From Mixta gaviniae (GTDB taxonomy: Bacteria > Pseudomonadota > Gammaproteobacteria > Enterobacterales > Enterobacteriaceae), in contig NZ_CP026377.1 in assembly GCF_002953195.1 (NCBI RefSeq), forward strand, positions 1,302,001-1,366,000: a stretch of 64,000 nt of DNA, given 5' to 3'. Below are positions 1 to 9,035 of the stretch, piece by piece. Position numbers and translations under genes: made by a program. Below the pieces are notes generated by a model. It was not told the origin of the DNA, did not search any database, and saw nothing but the letters and a program-made list of their open reading frames with translations. Numbering within the stretch: position 1 is the first letter of the stretch; every line of letters starts with the position of its first letter.

Positions 1-34
1 GATAGTCAGTTTTGGTCATAATTTTTTCTGTCAT
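1..34 (-). CDS. hha: Hha, haemolysin expression-modulating protein (5' end only)
   Basis: The window edge cuts this gene, so only the first 11 codons are visible (MTEKIMTKTDY). They resemble the start of Hha (E. coli MSEKPLTKTDY). It lies immediately after tomB on the same strand, which is the conserved tomB-hha order. Hha is a small partner of H-NS that helps silence horizontally acquired and virulence genes. The call rests on a short stretch plus synteny. Confidence 0.85.
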   Translation of the reverse strand, partial: MTEKIMTKTDY

Positions 35-63
35 GGTTTAACCGTAATAAAATGATCGGTTGC

Positions 64-444
64 TTAAAATGAATGGCTTGGCTGTAAAGGAAGCTGAGCG
101 CACTCTTCCGCGAAAAGATTAAACAAACGTCGGGCGGAACGTTGCCAACGTTGCAGATCCTGAACATTAATGCCGTAATTACTGAATAACATAAAGGTAT
201 CGTCGAGGTAGTCATCGATCTGGACGATGAGATCCTCATCTTCAGCATGTTTTATTTTGTAATTCATAGTGAATGAAGCAATATGTTCAATCAGCTCATT
301 CAGCTGTAAGTTGGTCGCAGATGTAGGATCGTTGACCCAGCCATGGTGGCTGTCACCCAGCGTGGCCATACTTTCGTCGTACAGATTTTCACACAAGAAA
401 TTGAGCTGGGCAATATCATGCCGTTTCGGTGAATATTCGTCCAT
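64..444 (-). CDS. tomB: TomB, Hha toxicity modulator
   Basis: A 126-residue protein close to E. coli TomB (YbaJ) over nearly its full length, beginning MDEYSPKRHDIAQL and containing the conserved stretches HGWVNDPTSA and NLQLNELIEHIA. TomB counteracts Hha in a toxin-antitoxin-like pair linked to biofilm and conjugation control. An ATG 15 nt upstream overlaps the GGAGGG ribosome-binding site, so the start at MDEY is preferred. hha follows 29 nt downstream on the same strand. The C-terminus (EECAQLPLQPSHSF) differs from E. coli. Confidence 0.95.
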   Translation of the reverse strand: MDEYSPKRHDIAQLNFLCENLYDESMATLGDSHHGWVNDPTSATNLQLNELIEHIASFTMNYKIKHAEDEDLIVQIDDYLDDTFMLFSNYGINVQDLQRWQRSARRLFNLFAEECAQLPLQPSHSF

Positions 445-515
445 CTTTTTTCCCTCCATACATCGACCATTGTCTGCATGTGAAACAGCGAAAAAAGCAG
501 CGTACTTTACGTTTA

Positions 516-544
516 ATATTAAGAGCCGTTTGTTAATCAGACAA
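516..544 (-). promoter_or_regulatory. sigma-70 promoter of tomB-hha
   Basis: On the minus strand the sequence reads TTGTCT, 17 nt, then TAATAT, close to the sigma-70 consensus with optimal spacing. It sits about 70 nt upstream of the tomB start in an AT-rich stretch. This is a sequence call only. Confidence 0.65.
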
Positions 545-591
545 GATAAATATAACGTACGTTTGCTCTTTTCAGATTAGGTATTACTGAA

Positions 592-945
592 TCAGAACTC
601 TTCAGCAGTGGAAGGACGCGTATTATCAATGAAATCGAAGGCCAGCGCGCCGGGAATTACCGCGAATTCAACGGCATCCTGACGGGTTTCTGTCTGATTA
701 ATGTCAAGACAGGGATTGAATACATTCCAGTCGAACTGATAAAGCATTTTATATCGACCGGGAGTTTGCGGCGTTACAGAAATAATCTTTATCGTACCGG
801 GAACTAAAAGCGCATTTTGTGAAAACCACTGCAGGTCGCCAGTTAACAACTTTTCTATTTTGGGAATATTCTGGTGAATAATATCTTTTAATTTTAGCGG
901 ATCTTCTTCAGCTTGCAAAATATCGCAGGGTATAATTTTACGCAC
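592..945 (-). CDS. hypothetical protein
   Basis: I do not recognise this protein family. The 117-residue product would start at GTG with a GGAGG four nucleotides upstream (MRKIIPCDILQAEED...). A TTG start at 1002 would add 19 residues but has no clear ribosome-binding site. It is hydrophilic with a hydrophobic patch near the C-terminus (VEFAVIPGALAF) and has no signal peptide or obvious transmembrane segment. The region is visibly richer in AT than its neighbours, which suggests acquired DNA. It lies between tomB and the rpmE2-rpmJ2 pair, a position with no gene in E. coli. Confidence 0.55.
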   Translation of the reverse strand: MRKIIPCDILQAEEDPLKLKDIIHQNIPKIEKLLTGDLQWFSQNALLVPGTIKIISVTPQTPGRYKMLYQFDWNVFNPCLDINQTETRQDAVEFAVIPGALAFDFIDNTRPSTAEEF

Positions 946-1257
946 TTTTCCTCCGAAGAGTTTATCTTTGCTTAAGCAATGAGTATGACATACAGCAAGC
1001 AATATTAATTAAAGCCCTGCCTATCTCTCTGATTCAGAAAAGTTTAGCAGGATCGTTCCTGCCGTCCAGTCGCCAGGAATAGTTGTTTGAATTTTCTGGA
1101 TTTAGTCACTGATAAACCCATCTTGCCGGCGGTCCGGGCGACATAAACGGATACAATTTTCGCCGCCATCAATAAATGCCTGTGCAATATCCCTGCAGAA
1201 AAAAGGGCGAATTAAGAACGGGACGGTGAAAAGCGATGAAGAAGGAAAGGTGACAGC

Positions 1258-1287
1258 GACAAGGGCCGTCGTGGCTACGGCCCTGTC
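1258..1287 (-). terminator. stem-loop after rpmJ2 (possible terminator)
   Basis: Inverted repeat with arms AGGGCCGT and ACGGCCCT extended by GAC/GTC with one bulged base, located just past the rpmJ2 stop. No run of T follows on the minus strand, so it may be a weak or Rho-assisted terminator. Confidence 0.4.
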
Positions 1288-1292
1288 GGAGG

Positions 1293-1433
1293 TTAGCGTT
1301 TTTTCTTTCCGCCCTGGACGGCTTTAAAACGCGGATTACTTTTACAAATAACATAGATGCGGCCGTGTCGGCGTACAACTTTGCAATCTTTGTGGCGCGT
1401 TTTTGCCGCGCGCAGCGAACTCAGTACCTGCAT
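1293..1433 (-). CDS. rpmJ2: 50S ribosomal protein L36, type B (zinc-independent)
   Basis: A 46-residue basic protein, [17 protein letters not shown]..., ending [14 protein letters not shown], matching YkgO of E. coli. Type B L36 lacks the complete zinc-ribbon cysteine set of the main L36. It replaces that protein in ribosomes under zinc starvation, freeing zinc. Its start lies 9 nt after rpmE2 with a GGAGGAG ribosome-binding site, so the two form an operon. It is shorter than the usual gene-length threshold and easily missed. Confidence 0.93.
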   Translation of the reverse strand: MQVLSSLRAAKTRHKDCKVVRRHGRIYVICKSNPRFKAVQGGKKKR

Positions 1434-1442
1434 GACTCCTCC

Positions 1443-1700
1443 TTAGTTGCCCTTGCCAAGAAAACGGCCGTAGCGCTGGTTAAAGCGCGCCGTGCTGCCT
1501 TCGCGGCTGTAATCTTTCTGCTTGCCCGTATAGTGCGGATGCGAAGCGGAAGAGACATCCAGCGCGACGTAGGGAAAGGTTTCGCCATCAATCTCAATGG
1601 TTCGATCGGTTTTAATGGTTGAACCGGTTTTGAAATAGTGATCGACGCTGGTGTCGTGAAACACGACGGTACGGTAATGAGGATGAATACCTGGTTTCAT
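1443..1700 (-). CDS. rpmE2: 50S ribosomal protein L31, type B (zinc-independent)
   Basis: An 85-residue protein ([18 protein letters not shown]...) matching YkgM of E. coli. It lacks the CxxC motifs of zinc-binding L31, which defines the type B paralogue made when zinc is scarce. Of the tandem ATGs at 1703 and 1700, the second has the better spacing to AAGGAG. The frame stays open much further upstream (to 1967), but that extension runs through a repeat region and is not coding. A good Zur box lies 20-35 nt upstream, so zinc-responsive control of rpmE2-rpmJ2 is expected as in E. coli. Confidence 0.95.
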   Translation of the reverse strand: MKPGIHPHYRTVVFHDTSVDHYFKTGSTIKTDRTIEIDGETFPYVALDVSSASHPHYTGKQKDYSREGSTARFNQRYGRFLGKGN

Positions 1701-1713
1701 CATGATCTCCTTT

Positions 1714-1737
1714 TGATATGTTATATCATAACAATTA
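1714..1737 (-). promoter_or_regulatory. Zur box upstream of rpmE2-rpmJ2
   Basis: The core TGTTATATCATAACA differs by one base from the E. coli Zur core TGTTATANTATAACA. It lies directly upstream of the zinc-independent L31/L36 genes, which are established Zur targets in enterobacteria. Zinc-bound Zur would repress the pair here. Confidence 0.8.
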
Positions 1738-1825
1738 TTATGCGCTTTCTGTGGTGGCATTGCAACGGCTCTGTAAAAGGCCGGGTGACGTAGCGTATCG
1801 GCGGCAGGCGAGAAGGGGAGAGCAA

Positions 1826-1925
1826 GGGAAGGGATAGCAAGAGATGGAAAGGGAAGGGATAGCAAGAGATGGAAAGGGAAGGGATAGCAAGAGATGGGAA
1901 GGGAAGGGATAGCAAGAGATGAGAA
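1826..1925. repeat. 25-bp tandem repeat, four copies
   Basis: Four consecutive copies of a 25-bp purine-rich unit (GGGAAGGGATAGCAAGAGAT plus five variable bases), with degenerate half-copies on both sides (about 1810-1825 and 1926-1950). The copies differ at only a few positions. The surrounding 1741-2136 has no credible gene, and several overlapping open frames there are artefacts of the periodicity. Confidence 0.9.
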
Positions 1926-1956
1926 GGGAAGGGGGAAGGCGCAAGAAATGGAGAGA

Positions 1957-2110
1957 GCGCCAGGCAATAGCGGGTCTGCAACAGATAACGCGGATCGTTA
2001 CGCGGCAGGAAAATGGCGGACCTGCAACAGATAACGCAGGCGCGCGCTGGCAGCATCGCGCGCCAGGCAATAGCGGATCTGCAGCAGATACGGGTCTGCA
2101 GCAGATAATA
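1957..2110. repeat. direct repeats with TCTGCARCAGATA units
   Basis: A 31-bp element (beginning GCGCCAGGCAATAGCGG) occurs at 1957-1987 and 2060-2090. Within and around these copies the motif [C/T]CTGCA[A/G]CAGATA appears four times (about 1975, 2021, 2079, 2095). The motif contains the palindrome CTGCAG or close variants. No function is evident; it lies beyond the acrB terminator. Confidence 0.75.
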
Positions 2111-2136
2111 CAGGCGAGCGCCCGCAACATTCAGGC

Positions 2137-2165
2137 AAAAAAAGAGGCCACCTTGCGGTGGCCTC
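2137..2165 (-). terminator. Rho-independent terminator of acrAB
   Basis: On the minus strand, GAGGCCACC and GGTGGCCTC form a 9-bp stem with a GCAA loop followed by seven T. It lies 18 nt past the acrB stop. Confidence 0.9.
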
Positions 2166-2183
2166 AGCATCAATCTATGTCAC

Positions 2184-5100
2184 TCAGTGCTGATGTTCTA
2201 CAGGATGACCCTGTTCCAGCTCTTCTTTATGCTTGCTGAAGCGGCGGCGAACCACCACAAAGAAGACCGGCACGAAGAAGATCGCCAGCACGGTTGCGGT
2301 CACCATGCCGCCCATGACGCCAGTGCCCACCGCATTCTGCGCGCCGGAGCCGGCGCCGGTACTGATAGCCAGCGGCAGTACGCCCAGAATAAAGGCCAGC
2401 GAGGTCATCAGGATGGGGCGCAGACGCATACGCGTTGCATCCAGCGTCGCTTCGATCAGGCCTTTGCCCTCTTTCTCCATCAAATCCTTGGCGAATTCGA
2501 CGATCAGTATGGCGTTCTTCGCCGACAGGCCAATGGTGGTCAACAGGCCAACCACGAAGTAGACGTCGTTGCTCAGGCCGCGCAGCGTGGTGAACAGCAG
2601 CGCGCCGATTACGCCCAACGGCACCACCAGCATAACGGCGAACGGAATCGACCAGCTCTCATAGAGCGCGGCCAGACACAGGAACACCACAATCAGCGAG
2701 ATAGCGTAGAGCGCAGGCGCCTGGTTACCGGAGAGGCGTTCCTGATAGGACATGCCCGTCCAGTCATAGCCGATACCCTGCGGCAGCTGAGAAGCCAACT
2801 GCTCCATCAACGCCATCGCATCGCCGGAGCTGCGTCCCGGCGCCGCCTGTCCCAGGATCTCCATGGAAGGCAGGCCGTTATAACGCTCCAGACGCGGCGA
2901 ACCATACTGCCAGCGCGCCGTCGAGAAGGCGGAGAAGGGCACCATATCGCCGTTGGAAGCGCGCACGTACCATTTATTGATATCGTCCGGCAGCATACGT
3001 GAATCGGCTTTACCCATCACATAGACCTTTTTCACACGGCCGCGATCGATAAAGTCGTTTACATAGGAACCGCCCCATGCGGCGCCCAGCGTGGTGTTGA
3101 TATCAGAGATAGAGACGCCCAGCGCCTGAGCCTTTTCCTGATCCACCGTCAGCTTATACTGCGGCGTATCTTCCAGGCCGTTAGGGCGTACGCCCACCAC
3201 GGTATCGGGATGCTGCGCCACCATGCCCAACAGCTGGTTACGCGCCTGCGTCAGCTTATCGTGACCCAGGTTAGCCTGGTCAATCAGTTCGAAGTCGAAA
3301 CCGGTGGCGTTACCCAGTTCGATAATCGCCGGCAGGTTGAACGGAATGACCATGGCGTCCTTGATTGAGCCCAGCGCCTGCATGGCACGGCCCGCAATCG
3401 CCGGCACCTTGTTATCCGCTCCGCTACGTTCATCCCACGGTTTCAGGCTGACGAAGGCGATACCGGTGTTCTGGCCGCGGCCGGCGAAACCGAAGCCGTT
3501 AACCGTAAATACCGACTGCACGTTAGCTTTCTCTTTGGTCAGGTAGTAGTTGCTGACCTCATCAAGCACCTTCTGCGTACGCTCCTGCGTCGCGCCGGCC
3601 GGCAGCTGCGCCTGGGTCAACAGCAGACCCTGGTCCTCTTCCGGCAGGAACGACGTGGGAAGGCGCATAAACAGCACTGCCATGCCGACCACGATAAACA
3701 GATAGATCAGCAGGTAGCGGCCCGTACTGCGAACAATATGGCCCACACTGTCGACGTAGTGGTTAGTGCTTTTATCGAACAGACGGTTAAACCAGCCGAA
3801 GAAACCGGTAGTTTTGCCATGATCGCCTTTTTTAATCGGCTTAAGCAGCGTGGCGCAGAGCGCCGGCGTCAGGATCAGGGCGACAATAACCGACAGCACC
3901 ATCGCGGAAACAATGGTGATAGAGAACTGACGATAGATAACCCCGGTTGATCCGCCGAAGAAGGCCATCGGGATAAATACCGCTGACAGCACCAGCGCGA
4001 TGCCCACCAGAGCGCCCTGGATCTGATCCATTGATTTGCGCGTCGCTTCCTTCGGCGGCAACCCTTCTTCCGCCATGACGCGCTCGACGTTCTCCACCAC
4101 CACGATGGCGTCATCCACCAACAGACCGATGGCCAGCACCATGCCGAACATCGTCAGGGTGTTTATTGAATAGCCAAAGGCGTTGATGATGGCGAAGGTA
4201 CCCAGCAGCACCACCGGCACCGCAATGGTCGGGATCAGCGTGGCGCGGAAGTTCTGCAGGAACAGGTACATGACCAGGAACACCAGCACGATCGCTTCAA
4301 ACAGCGTTTTCACCACCTCGAAGATGGAGATTTTGACGAACGGCGTGGTGTCGTACGGGTAGACCACCTTCAGGCCGGCCGGGAAGGTCGGCGAAAGACG
4401 ATTCAGCTCAGCTTTTACTGCATCCGCGGTATCCAGCGCGTTAGCGCCGGTAGCCAGCTTAATCCCCAGACCGGAGGCGGGCTGACCATTGAAGCGCGCA
4501 ATAATTTCATAGTTTTCCCCGCCCAGCTCAATCGTGGCAACGTCACGCAGACGTACCTGCGAGCCGTCCGGGTTCACTTTCAGCAGAATTTTGCCGAACT
4601 CTTCCGTGGAGGTCAGACGCGTTTGCGCGATGATCGAGGCGTTAAGCTGCTGGCCTTTCACCGGCGGCGTACCGCCAAGCTGACCGGCGGCCACCTGGGC
4701 GTTCTGCGTAGAGATGGCGTTCACGACGTCGACCGGCGTCAGCTGATAGTTATTCAGCTTATGCGGGTCCATCCAGATACGCATCGCATACTGCGCGCCA
4801 AACAGCTGGGTGTCACCCACGCCAGTGGTACGGCTGATGGGATCCTTGATGTTGGAGGAGACGAAGTCCGCGATATCGTTCTGCGTCATGCTGCCATCTT
4901 CGCTAACGAAGCCGGCCACCATCAGGAAGCTGCTGGAGGATTTCTCCACCTGGATACCCTGCTGCTGGACTTCCTGCGGCAGAAGCGGCATCGCCAGCTG
5001 CAGTTTGTTCTGCACCTGCACCTGGGCGATATCCGCGTCGGTGCCCGACTGGAAAGAGAGCGTCAGCTGCAGCGAGCCGGACGAATCGCTGTTCGAGGAC

Positions 5101-5333
5101 ATATACATCAGTCCGTCGATACCGTTCATATTCTGCTCGATAACCTGAGTCACCGAATCCTGCAGCGTTTTTGCGTCGGCGCCCGGATAGTTTGCGCTGA
5201 TCTGTACCGCTACAGGAGCAACATTAGGATATTGCTCAATCGGCAGCTTAAGAATCGATAGCGCACCCGCCAGCATGATAATGATGGCGATTACCCACGC
5301 AAAAATGGGGCGATCGATAAAGAACTTAGCCAT
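2184..5333 (-). CDS. acrB: AcrB, RND multidrug efflux transporter
   Basis: A 1049-residue inner-membrane proton/drug antiporter, the same length as E. coli AcrB and similar throughout. It starts [18 protein letters not shown] (TM1) and carries the TM4 motif [17 protein letters not shown] with the paired aspartates of the proton relay. It also has the large periplasmic loops and the C-terminal TM cluster ending [18 protein letters not shown]. It forms a trimer that, with AcrA and a TolC-type outer-membrane channel, expels antibiotics, dyes, detergents and bile salts. It is the second gene of acrAB, 17 nt after acrA, and is followed by a strong terminator. The close match to AcrB and the adjacent acrR make AcrB more likely than AcrF or AcrD. 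Confidence 0.98.
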   Translation of the reverse strand: MAKFFIDRPIFAWVIAIIIMLAGALSILKLPIEQYPNVAPVAVQISANYPGADAKTLQDSVTQVIEQNMNGIDGLMYMSSNSDSSGSLQLTLSFQSGTDADIAQVQVQNKLQLAMPLLPQEVQQQGIQVEKSSSSFLMVAGFVSEDGSMTQNDIADFVSSNIKDPISRTTGVGDTQLFGAQYAMRIWMDPHKLNNYQLTPVDVVNAISTQNAQVAAGQLGGTPPVKGQQLNASIIAQTRLTSTEEFGKILLKVNPDGSQVRLRDVATIELGGENYEIIARFNGQPASGLGIKLATGANALDTADAVKAELNRLSPTFPAGLKVVYPYDTTPFVKISIFEVVKTLFEAIVLVFLVMYLFLQNFRATLIPTIAVPVVLLGTFAIINAFGYSINTLTMFGMVLAIGLLVDDAIVVVENVERVMAEEGLPPKEATRKSMDQIQGALVGIALVLSAVFIPMAFFGGSTGVIYRQFSITIVSAMVLSVIVALILTPALCATLLKPIKKGDHGKTTGFFGWFNRLFDKSTNHYVDSVGHIVRSTGRYLLIYLFIVVGMAVLFMRLPTSFLPEEDQGLLLTQAQLPAGATQERTQKVLDEVSNYYLTKEKANVQSVFTVNGFGFAGRGQNTGIAFVSLKPWDERSGADNKVPAIAGRAMQALGSIKDAMVIPFNLPAIIELGNATGFDFELIDQANLGHDKLTQARNQLLGMVAQHPDTVVGVRPNGLEDTPQYKLTVDQEKAQALGVSISDINTTLGAAWGGSYVNDFIDRGRVKKVYVMGKADSRMLPDDINKWYVRASNGDMVPFSAFSTARWQYGSPRLERYNGLPSMEILGQAAPGRSSGDAMALMEQLASQLPQGIGYDWTGMSYQERLSGNQAPALYAISLIVVFLCLAALYESWSIPFAVMLVVPLGVIGALLFTTLRGLSNDVYFVVGLLTTIGLSAKNAILIVEFAKDLMEKEGKGLIEATLDATRMRLRPILMTSLAFILGVLPLAISTGAGSGAQNAVGTGVMGGMVTATVLAIFFVPVFFVVVRRRFSKHKEELEQGHPVEHQH

Positions 5334-5350
5334 GAATCAGTGGCTCCTGT

Positions 5351-6553
5351 TTAAGACTGAGGTTGTTCAGACTGCGACTGCGGCTGCGAGGGTTGCTGAG
5401 CTTTCGCATCCTCTGTCACTTCCTGCGGCGTTACCTGCGCGCCAGGCTTCGCACGCTGCAGTCCAACAGAAATCACGCGATCGCCAGCCTGCACGCCCTG
5501 CGTGACCAGCCACTTATCGCCAATCGCCTGTTGTGCCGTGACATTGCGCGCCGCTACCTTGTTGTTCTGATCGACCACCATCACCGTCGCCTGACCGGTC
5601 GGCGTACGGGTCACCGCCTGCTGCGGCACCAGAATCGCGTTCGGGTTGGTGCCTTCTTCCAGACGCGCGCGCACGAACATGCCCGGCAGCAACGCATGGT
5701 TAGGGTTCGGGAACACCGCGCGCAGCGTAATGGAACCGGTAGTTTCATCGACAGTTACATCGGAAAATTCCAGTGTGCCCGGCTGCTTATATTCGCTACC
5801 ATCCGGCATCATCAGCGTGACGTTCGCTTTGCCATCGGTCTGCTTCAGCTGGCCAGACTCCAGCTCCTGACGCAGGCGCAGATACTCTTCGCTCGACTGC
5901 GTCACGTCGACGTACATCGGATCAAGCTGCTGTACGGTCGCCAGCGCCGTGGTCTGGCCGGTCTGCACCAGCGCGCCTTCGGTTACGGAAGATTTGCCGA
6001 TACGGCCGCTGATCGGGGAGGTCACTTTGGTGTAGGCGAGATTGATGCGCGCCGTTTCCAGGCTCGCTTTCGCTACCGCTACCGCCGCGGCCGTCTGGCT
6101 CTGGGTAGCGACCGCCTGATCGTAATCCTGCTGGCTAATATATTTGGTGCCCAGCAGCGGCTGATAGCGTTTCACCGTTACGGCGGCAATCTGCGCGTTG
6201 GCTTGCGCCTGGGCTAAATCGCCTTTGGCGCTGTTGTAGGCGGCCTGATAAGGCGCCGGATCGATCTGATAAAGCGATTCGCCTGCTTTAATATCGCTGC
6301 CTTCAACGAAGTTGCGTTTCAGAATAATGCCGGAAACCTGCGGACGCACTTCCGCCACGCGATAGGCGGATGTCCTGCCTGGCAGCTCAGTCGTAATTTT
6401 CAACGGTTCGCTTTTTAATGTTACTACGCCGACTTCAGGCGCCTGTTGCTGTTGACCAGCCTGCTCGGACTTATTATCACATCCTGTTAGCGCAAAGCTG
6501 CCTGAGAGCATCAGGACGGCCGCCAGAGGCGTTAACCCTCTGTTATTTTTCAT
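5351..6553 (-). CDS. acrA: AcrA, periplasmic adaptor lipoprotein of the AcrAB pump
   Basis: A 400-residue membrane fusion protein with a lipoprotein signal peptide and lipobox LTGC, making Cys25 the lipidated residue. The beta-barrel and lipoyl parts (PGRTSAYRVAEVRPQVSG) flank a long coiled-coil hairpin rich in Ala and Gln (residues about 95-175). The Gln/Ser-rich C-terminal tail is typical. AcrA bridges AcrB to the outer-membrane channel. It is the first gene of the operon. The shared acrA/acrR intergenic region carries an AcrR operator, so repression by AcrR is expected. Confidence 0.98.
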   Translation of the reverse strand: MKNNRGLTPLAAVLMLSGSFALTGCDNKSEQAGQQQQAPEVGVVTLKSEPLKITTELPGRTSAYRVAEVRPQVSGIILKRNFVEGSDIKAGESLYQIDPAPYQAAYNSAKGDLAQAQANAQIAAVTVKRYQPLLGTKYISQQDYDQAVATQSQTAAAVAVAKASLETARINLAYTKVTSPISGRIGKSSVTEGALVQTGQTTALATVQQLDPMYVDVTQSSEEYLRLRQELESGQLKQTDGKANVTLMMPDGSEYKQPGTLEFSDVTVDETTGSITLRAVFPNPNHALLPGMFVRARLEEGTNPNAILVPQQAVTRTPTGQATVMVVDQNNKVAARNVTAQQAIGDKWLVTQGVQAGDRVISVGLQRAKPGAQVTPQEVTEDAKAQQPSQPQSQSEQPQS

Positions 6554-6641
6554 AAATCAACCTCGATTGTTCGATATCGATTGGTCAATGGATCACAAAC
6601 CGTTGAGCCATTGCTGCGTTTAAATTAGGGTCATGCTATGG

Positions 6642-6665
6642 TACATACATTCGCAAATGTATGTA
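6642..6665. promoter_or_regulatory. AcrR operator between acrA and acrR
   Basis: A 24-bp near-perfect palindrome with arms TACATACATT and AATGTATGTA around a CGCA centre. It differs from the E. coli AcrR operator only in the centre. It lies between the divergent acrA and acrR starts, where AcrR represses both. Confidence 0.9.
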
Positions 6666-6693
6666 AATCTGCCGCTTGGTAAAAGCACTCACT

Positions 6694-6713
6694 ATGGCAC
6701 GAAAAACCAAACA
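6694..6713 (+). promoter_or_regulatory. marbox overlapping the acrR start
   Basis: The first bases of acrR read ATGGCACGAAAAACCAAACA, which fits the MarA/SoxS/Rob marbox that in E. coli lies at the same place and activates acrAB. Because the bases also encode the start of AcrR, conservation could partly be due to coding. Confidence 0.6.
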
Positions 6714-7344
6714 GCAAGCCCTTGAAACACGTCATCAAATTCTCGATGCCGCGATCGCGCGTTTCTCTGAGTTCGGCGTTTCGGCAACCTCCCTGGCCGA
6801 TATCGCTACGGCGGCCGGCGTAACGCGGGGCGCTATCTACTGGCATTTTAAAAACAAGACCGATCTGCTGAATGAGATTTGGGCGCAGTCTGAGTCTGGC
6901 CTGGAGGACGTTGAGCAAGAGTATCAGTCAAAATACTCCGACGATCCACTTTCCCTGATGCGCGCCATGCTGCGTTACGTCTTTGAGGCGACCGCGCGTG
7001 ACCAGCGGCGGCGCTCTCTGCTGGAAATTATTTTCCATAAATGCGAGTTCGTGGGTGAGATGCTGCCGCTGCAAATCATGCAGCAAAATCTCTATCTGGA
7101 ATGCTATGAGAAGATTGAAGAGGCGCTGGGTAACTGCATCAGCGCCGGGCAGCTGCCGGCGGAGCTGAATTTACGCCGCGCGGCGATCATTATGCGCGGC
7201 TACGTTACCGGCATCATGGAGAACTGGCTGTTTATGCCCGACAGCTTCGATATTGAGCAGGATGCGCCGATGCTGGTGGAAACGCTGATCGATATGCTTA
7301 AGCATAGCCCCAGCCTGAGCCAGCCGGCGGCCAGCCCCGCCTGA
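6694..7344 (+). CDS. acrR: AcrR, TetR-family repressor of acrAB
   Basis: A 216-residue TetR-type regulator starting MARKTKQQALETRHQI. The helix-turn-helix spans about residues 33-52 (SLADIATAAGVTRGAIYWHF), and the C-terminal ligand domain follows the AcrR pattern. Binding of drugs to that domain releases the repressor and derepresses acrAB. An open-frame ATG 18 nt upstream is possible, but the chosen start matches E. coli AcrR and contains the conserved marbox. It is divergent from acrA across a 140-nt regulatory region. In E. coli mscK follows acrR; here it is absent. Confidence 0.96.
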   Translation: MARKTKQQALETRHQILDAAIARFSEFGVSATSLADIATAAGVTRGAIYWHFKNKTDLLNEIWAQSESGLEDVEQEYQSKYSDDPLSLMRAMLRYVFEATARDQRRRSLLEIIFHKCEFVGEMLPLQIMQQNLYLECYEKIEEALGNCISAGQLPAELNLRRAAIIMRGYVTGIMENWLFMPDSFDIEQDAPMLVETLIDMLKHSPSLSQPAASPA

Positions 7345-7348
7345 TGGT

Positions 7349-7504
7349 TCAGGAGGCGGCGAGCGCCTGCTGTTTATTTTCATAGTCGCGGCGCACTATC
7401 TCCAGCGCCGCCAGCACCGTTTCTGGCGCCATGTCGCTCTGCTCCAGTAGCATGATCAGATCAACCGCCAGCTTAACCTCATCCGGCGCGCTTTCCAGTG
7501 ACAT
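7349..7504 (-). CDS. ybaM: YbaM family protein (DUF2496)
   Basis: A 51-residue acidic helical protein, [21 protein letters not shown]..., matching E. coli YbaM; its function is unknown. Starting at MSLES agrees with E. coli and has a nearby AAGGA-type ribosome-binding site. The stop is 4 nt from the acrR stop, in convergent orientation. In E. coli ybaM follows priC, but no priC is present next to it here. Confidence 0.9.
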   Translation of the reverse strand: MSLESAPDEVKLAVDLIMLLEQSDMAPETVLAALEIVRRDYENKQQALAAS

Positions 7505-7514
7505 CCTTTGCTCC

Positions 7515-7757
7515 TTAATGACGAATAATACGCGCCACGCCAACCAGCATCAGCGCGCCGGCCAGTGCTAACAGCAACGCGCGCGGATGCAGGCAGGCCA
7601 GGGTTCCCCAGTTAAAATAGACGCTAATATAGCCGCCGACCAGGGCACCGATGGTCGCCAGAATCAGCGTCGGCAGCCAGCCGCCGCGCACGGCGAGAAA
7701 TTTCCCCGCCATCAAACCCACCAGCACGCCGATAACCAGCCAGGATAACAGTCCCAT
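7515..7757 (-). CDS. GlsB/YeaQ/YmgE-family stress-response membrane protein
   Basis: An 80-residue, very hydrophobic protein with three predicted membrane helices (about residues 3-20, 28-48, 59-77). It carries the Gly-rich helix pattern of the transglycosylase-associated/GlsB family. These small inner-membrane proteins are linked to envelope or acid stress; the biochemical role is unknown. Its start has AAGGAC at good spacing, and it is 10 nt upstream of ybaM on the same strand, so the two may be cotranscribed. It occupies the site where E. coli has priC. Confidence 0.85.
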   Translation of the reverse strand: MGLLSWLVIGVLVGLMAGKFLAVRGGWLPTLILATIGALVGGYISVYFNWGTLACLHPRALLLALAGALMLVGVARIIRH

Positions 7758-7884
7758 ACTTATGTCCTTAAAAAGCGATTGCGAATCTGCGAAATTGCTA
7801 TTGATAAAATAGCCGCTTAACGGCTGCGGAACAGCTCTCCGGCTGTGATAAAGTGATCCGGTTAGCTCTTTAGCAGGATATTTC

Positions 7885-8265
7885 ATGCAGCGCATTATAT
7901 TACTGATTATTGGCTGGTTGGCTATTGTGCTGGGGGCGCTGGGCGTGGTGCTACCGCTATTGCCGACCACCCCTTTCATACTGCTTGCCGCATGGTGCTT
8001 CGCGCGCTCGTCGCCGCGCTTTCATCACTGGCTGCTGTGGCGCTCCTGGTTCGGCAAATACCTGCGTCACTGGCAGCAGCATCGCGCGCTGCCGCCGGGC
8101 GTCAAAGGGCGCGCCATGCTGATGACTGTCGCCACTTTCGCTCTCTCCCTTTGGCTGGTGAAGCTGTTCTGGCTAAGGGTGATGCTGCTCTGCATGCTGG
8201 CCGCGCTGCTGCTGTTTATGTGGCGCATGCCGGTGGTCAGCGCAGAGGAAAAGGGCGGTCGCTGA
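7885..8265 (+). CDS. ybaN: YbaN, DUF454 inner-membrane protein
   Basis: A 126-residue protein strongly similar to E. coli YbaN. Two hydrophobic segments near the N-terminus contain the signature LPTTPFILLAAWCFARSSPRF, and two more helices lie near the C-terminus. The function is unknown. It lies upstream of apt on the same strand, as in E. coli, and divergent from the GlsB-like gene. Confidence 0.95.
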   Translation: MQRIILLIIGWLAIVLGALGVVLPLLPTTPFILLAAWCFARSSPRFHHWLLWRSWFGKYLRHWQQHRALPPGVKGRAMLMTVATFALSLWLVKLFWLRVMLLCMLAALLLFMWRMPVVSAEEKGGR

Positions 8266-8471
8266 GCAGCCTTTTCAGATTTACCTTAACGCTTTTCAAA
8301 CACTTACACTGTCAGGATGGCAATCGGTGTTGCATTTATCCTGCAGTTTGCTTAGATTTGTTCGTTTTCGTGCGCGGCTTCCCTTATTTCATTCCTTTCC
8401 GTCTGCGGCGCTGTCCGTCAGCGTAAGGCGAAGCTGCGCGAGTCAGTTTAGTATTCACCAGGCATAACATT

Positions 8472-9023
8472 ATGACCGCGACTGCGCAGCAGCTTGAGTT
8501 TCTTAAAGACAGTATTAAAAGCGTTCCGGATTATCCGAAGCCGGGTATCCTGTTTCGTGATGTCACCAGTCTGCTGGAAGATCCGCAAGCTTTCGCAACA
8601 ACCATCGATCTGTTTATTGCGCGTTTCCGCGATCGCGGCATCACCAAAGTGGTGGGCACCGAAGCGCGCGGATTTCTGTTTGGGGCGCCGGTAGCGCTGG
8701 GTCTGGGCGTCGGCTTCGTGCCGGTGCGCAAGCCGGGCAAATTGCCGCGCGAAACCTGGAGCGAAACCTACGATCTCGAATATGGCAGCGACCAGCTTGA
8801 GCTGCATCGTGACGCCATCAAGCCAGGCGACGTAGTGCTGGTGGTGGACGATCTGCTGGCGACCGGCGGCACCATCGAAGCCACGGTCAAACTGATCCGC
8901 CGCGCCGGCGGCGAAGTAAAGGATGCGGCGTTCGTCATCAACCTGTACGACCTCAACGGCGAAGCCCGCCTCAACGCGCTGGGCATCGACTGCTACAGCC
9001 TGGTCTCTTTCCCGGGCCACTGA
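8472..9023 (+). CDS. apt: adenine phosphoribosyltransferase
   Basis: A 183-residue enzyme that salvages adenine to AMP using PRPP. The PRPP-binding motif [13 protein letters not shown] is at about residues 121-133, and the adenine-side motif [12 protein letters not shown] is at 62-73. Length and sequence match E. coli Apt. It precedes dnaX by about 80 nt, with a stem-loop between them, as in the E. coli apt-dnaX-ybaB-recR order. Confidence 0.98.
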   Translation: MTATAQQLEFLKDSIKSVPDYPKPGILFRDVTSLLEDPQAFATTIDLFIARFRDRGITKVVGTEARGFLFGAPVALGLGVGFVPVRKPGKLPRETWSETYDLEYGSDQLELHRDAIKPGDVVLVVDDLLATGGTIEATVKLIRRAGGEVKDAAFVINLYDLNGEARLNALGIDCYSLVSFPGH

Positions 9024-9035
9024 GTTTCCCGCCTT

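Noticed and set aside
1443..1967. 174-codon extended form of ribosomal protein L31
   Set aside because: The extra N-terminal part is translated tandem repeat and crosses the Zur box. The true 85-residue start has a ribosome-binding site.
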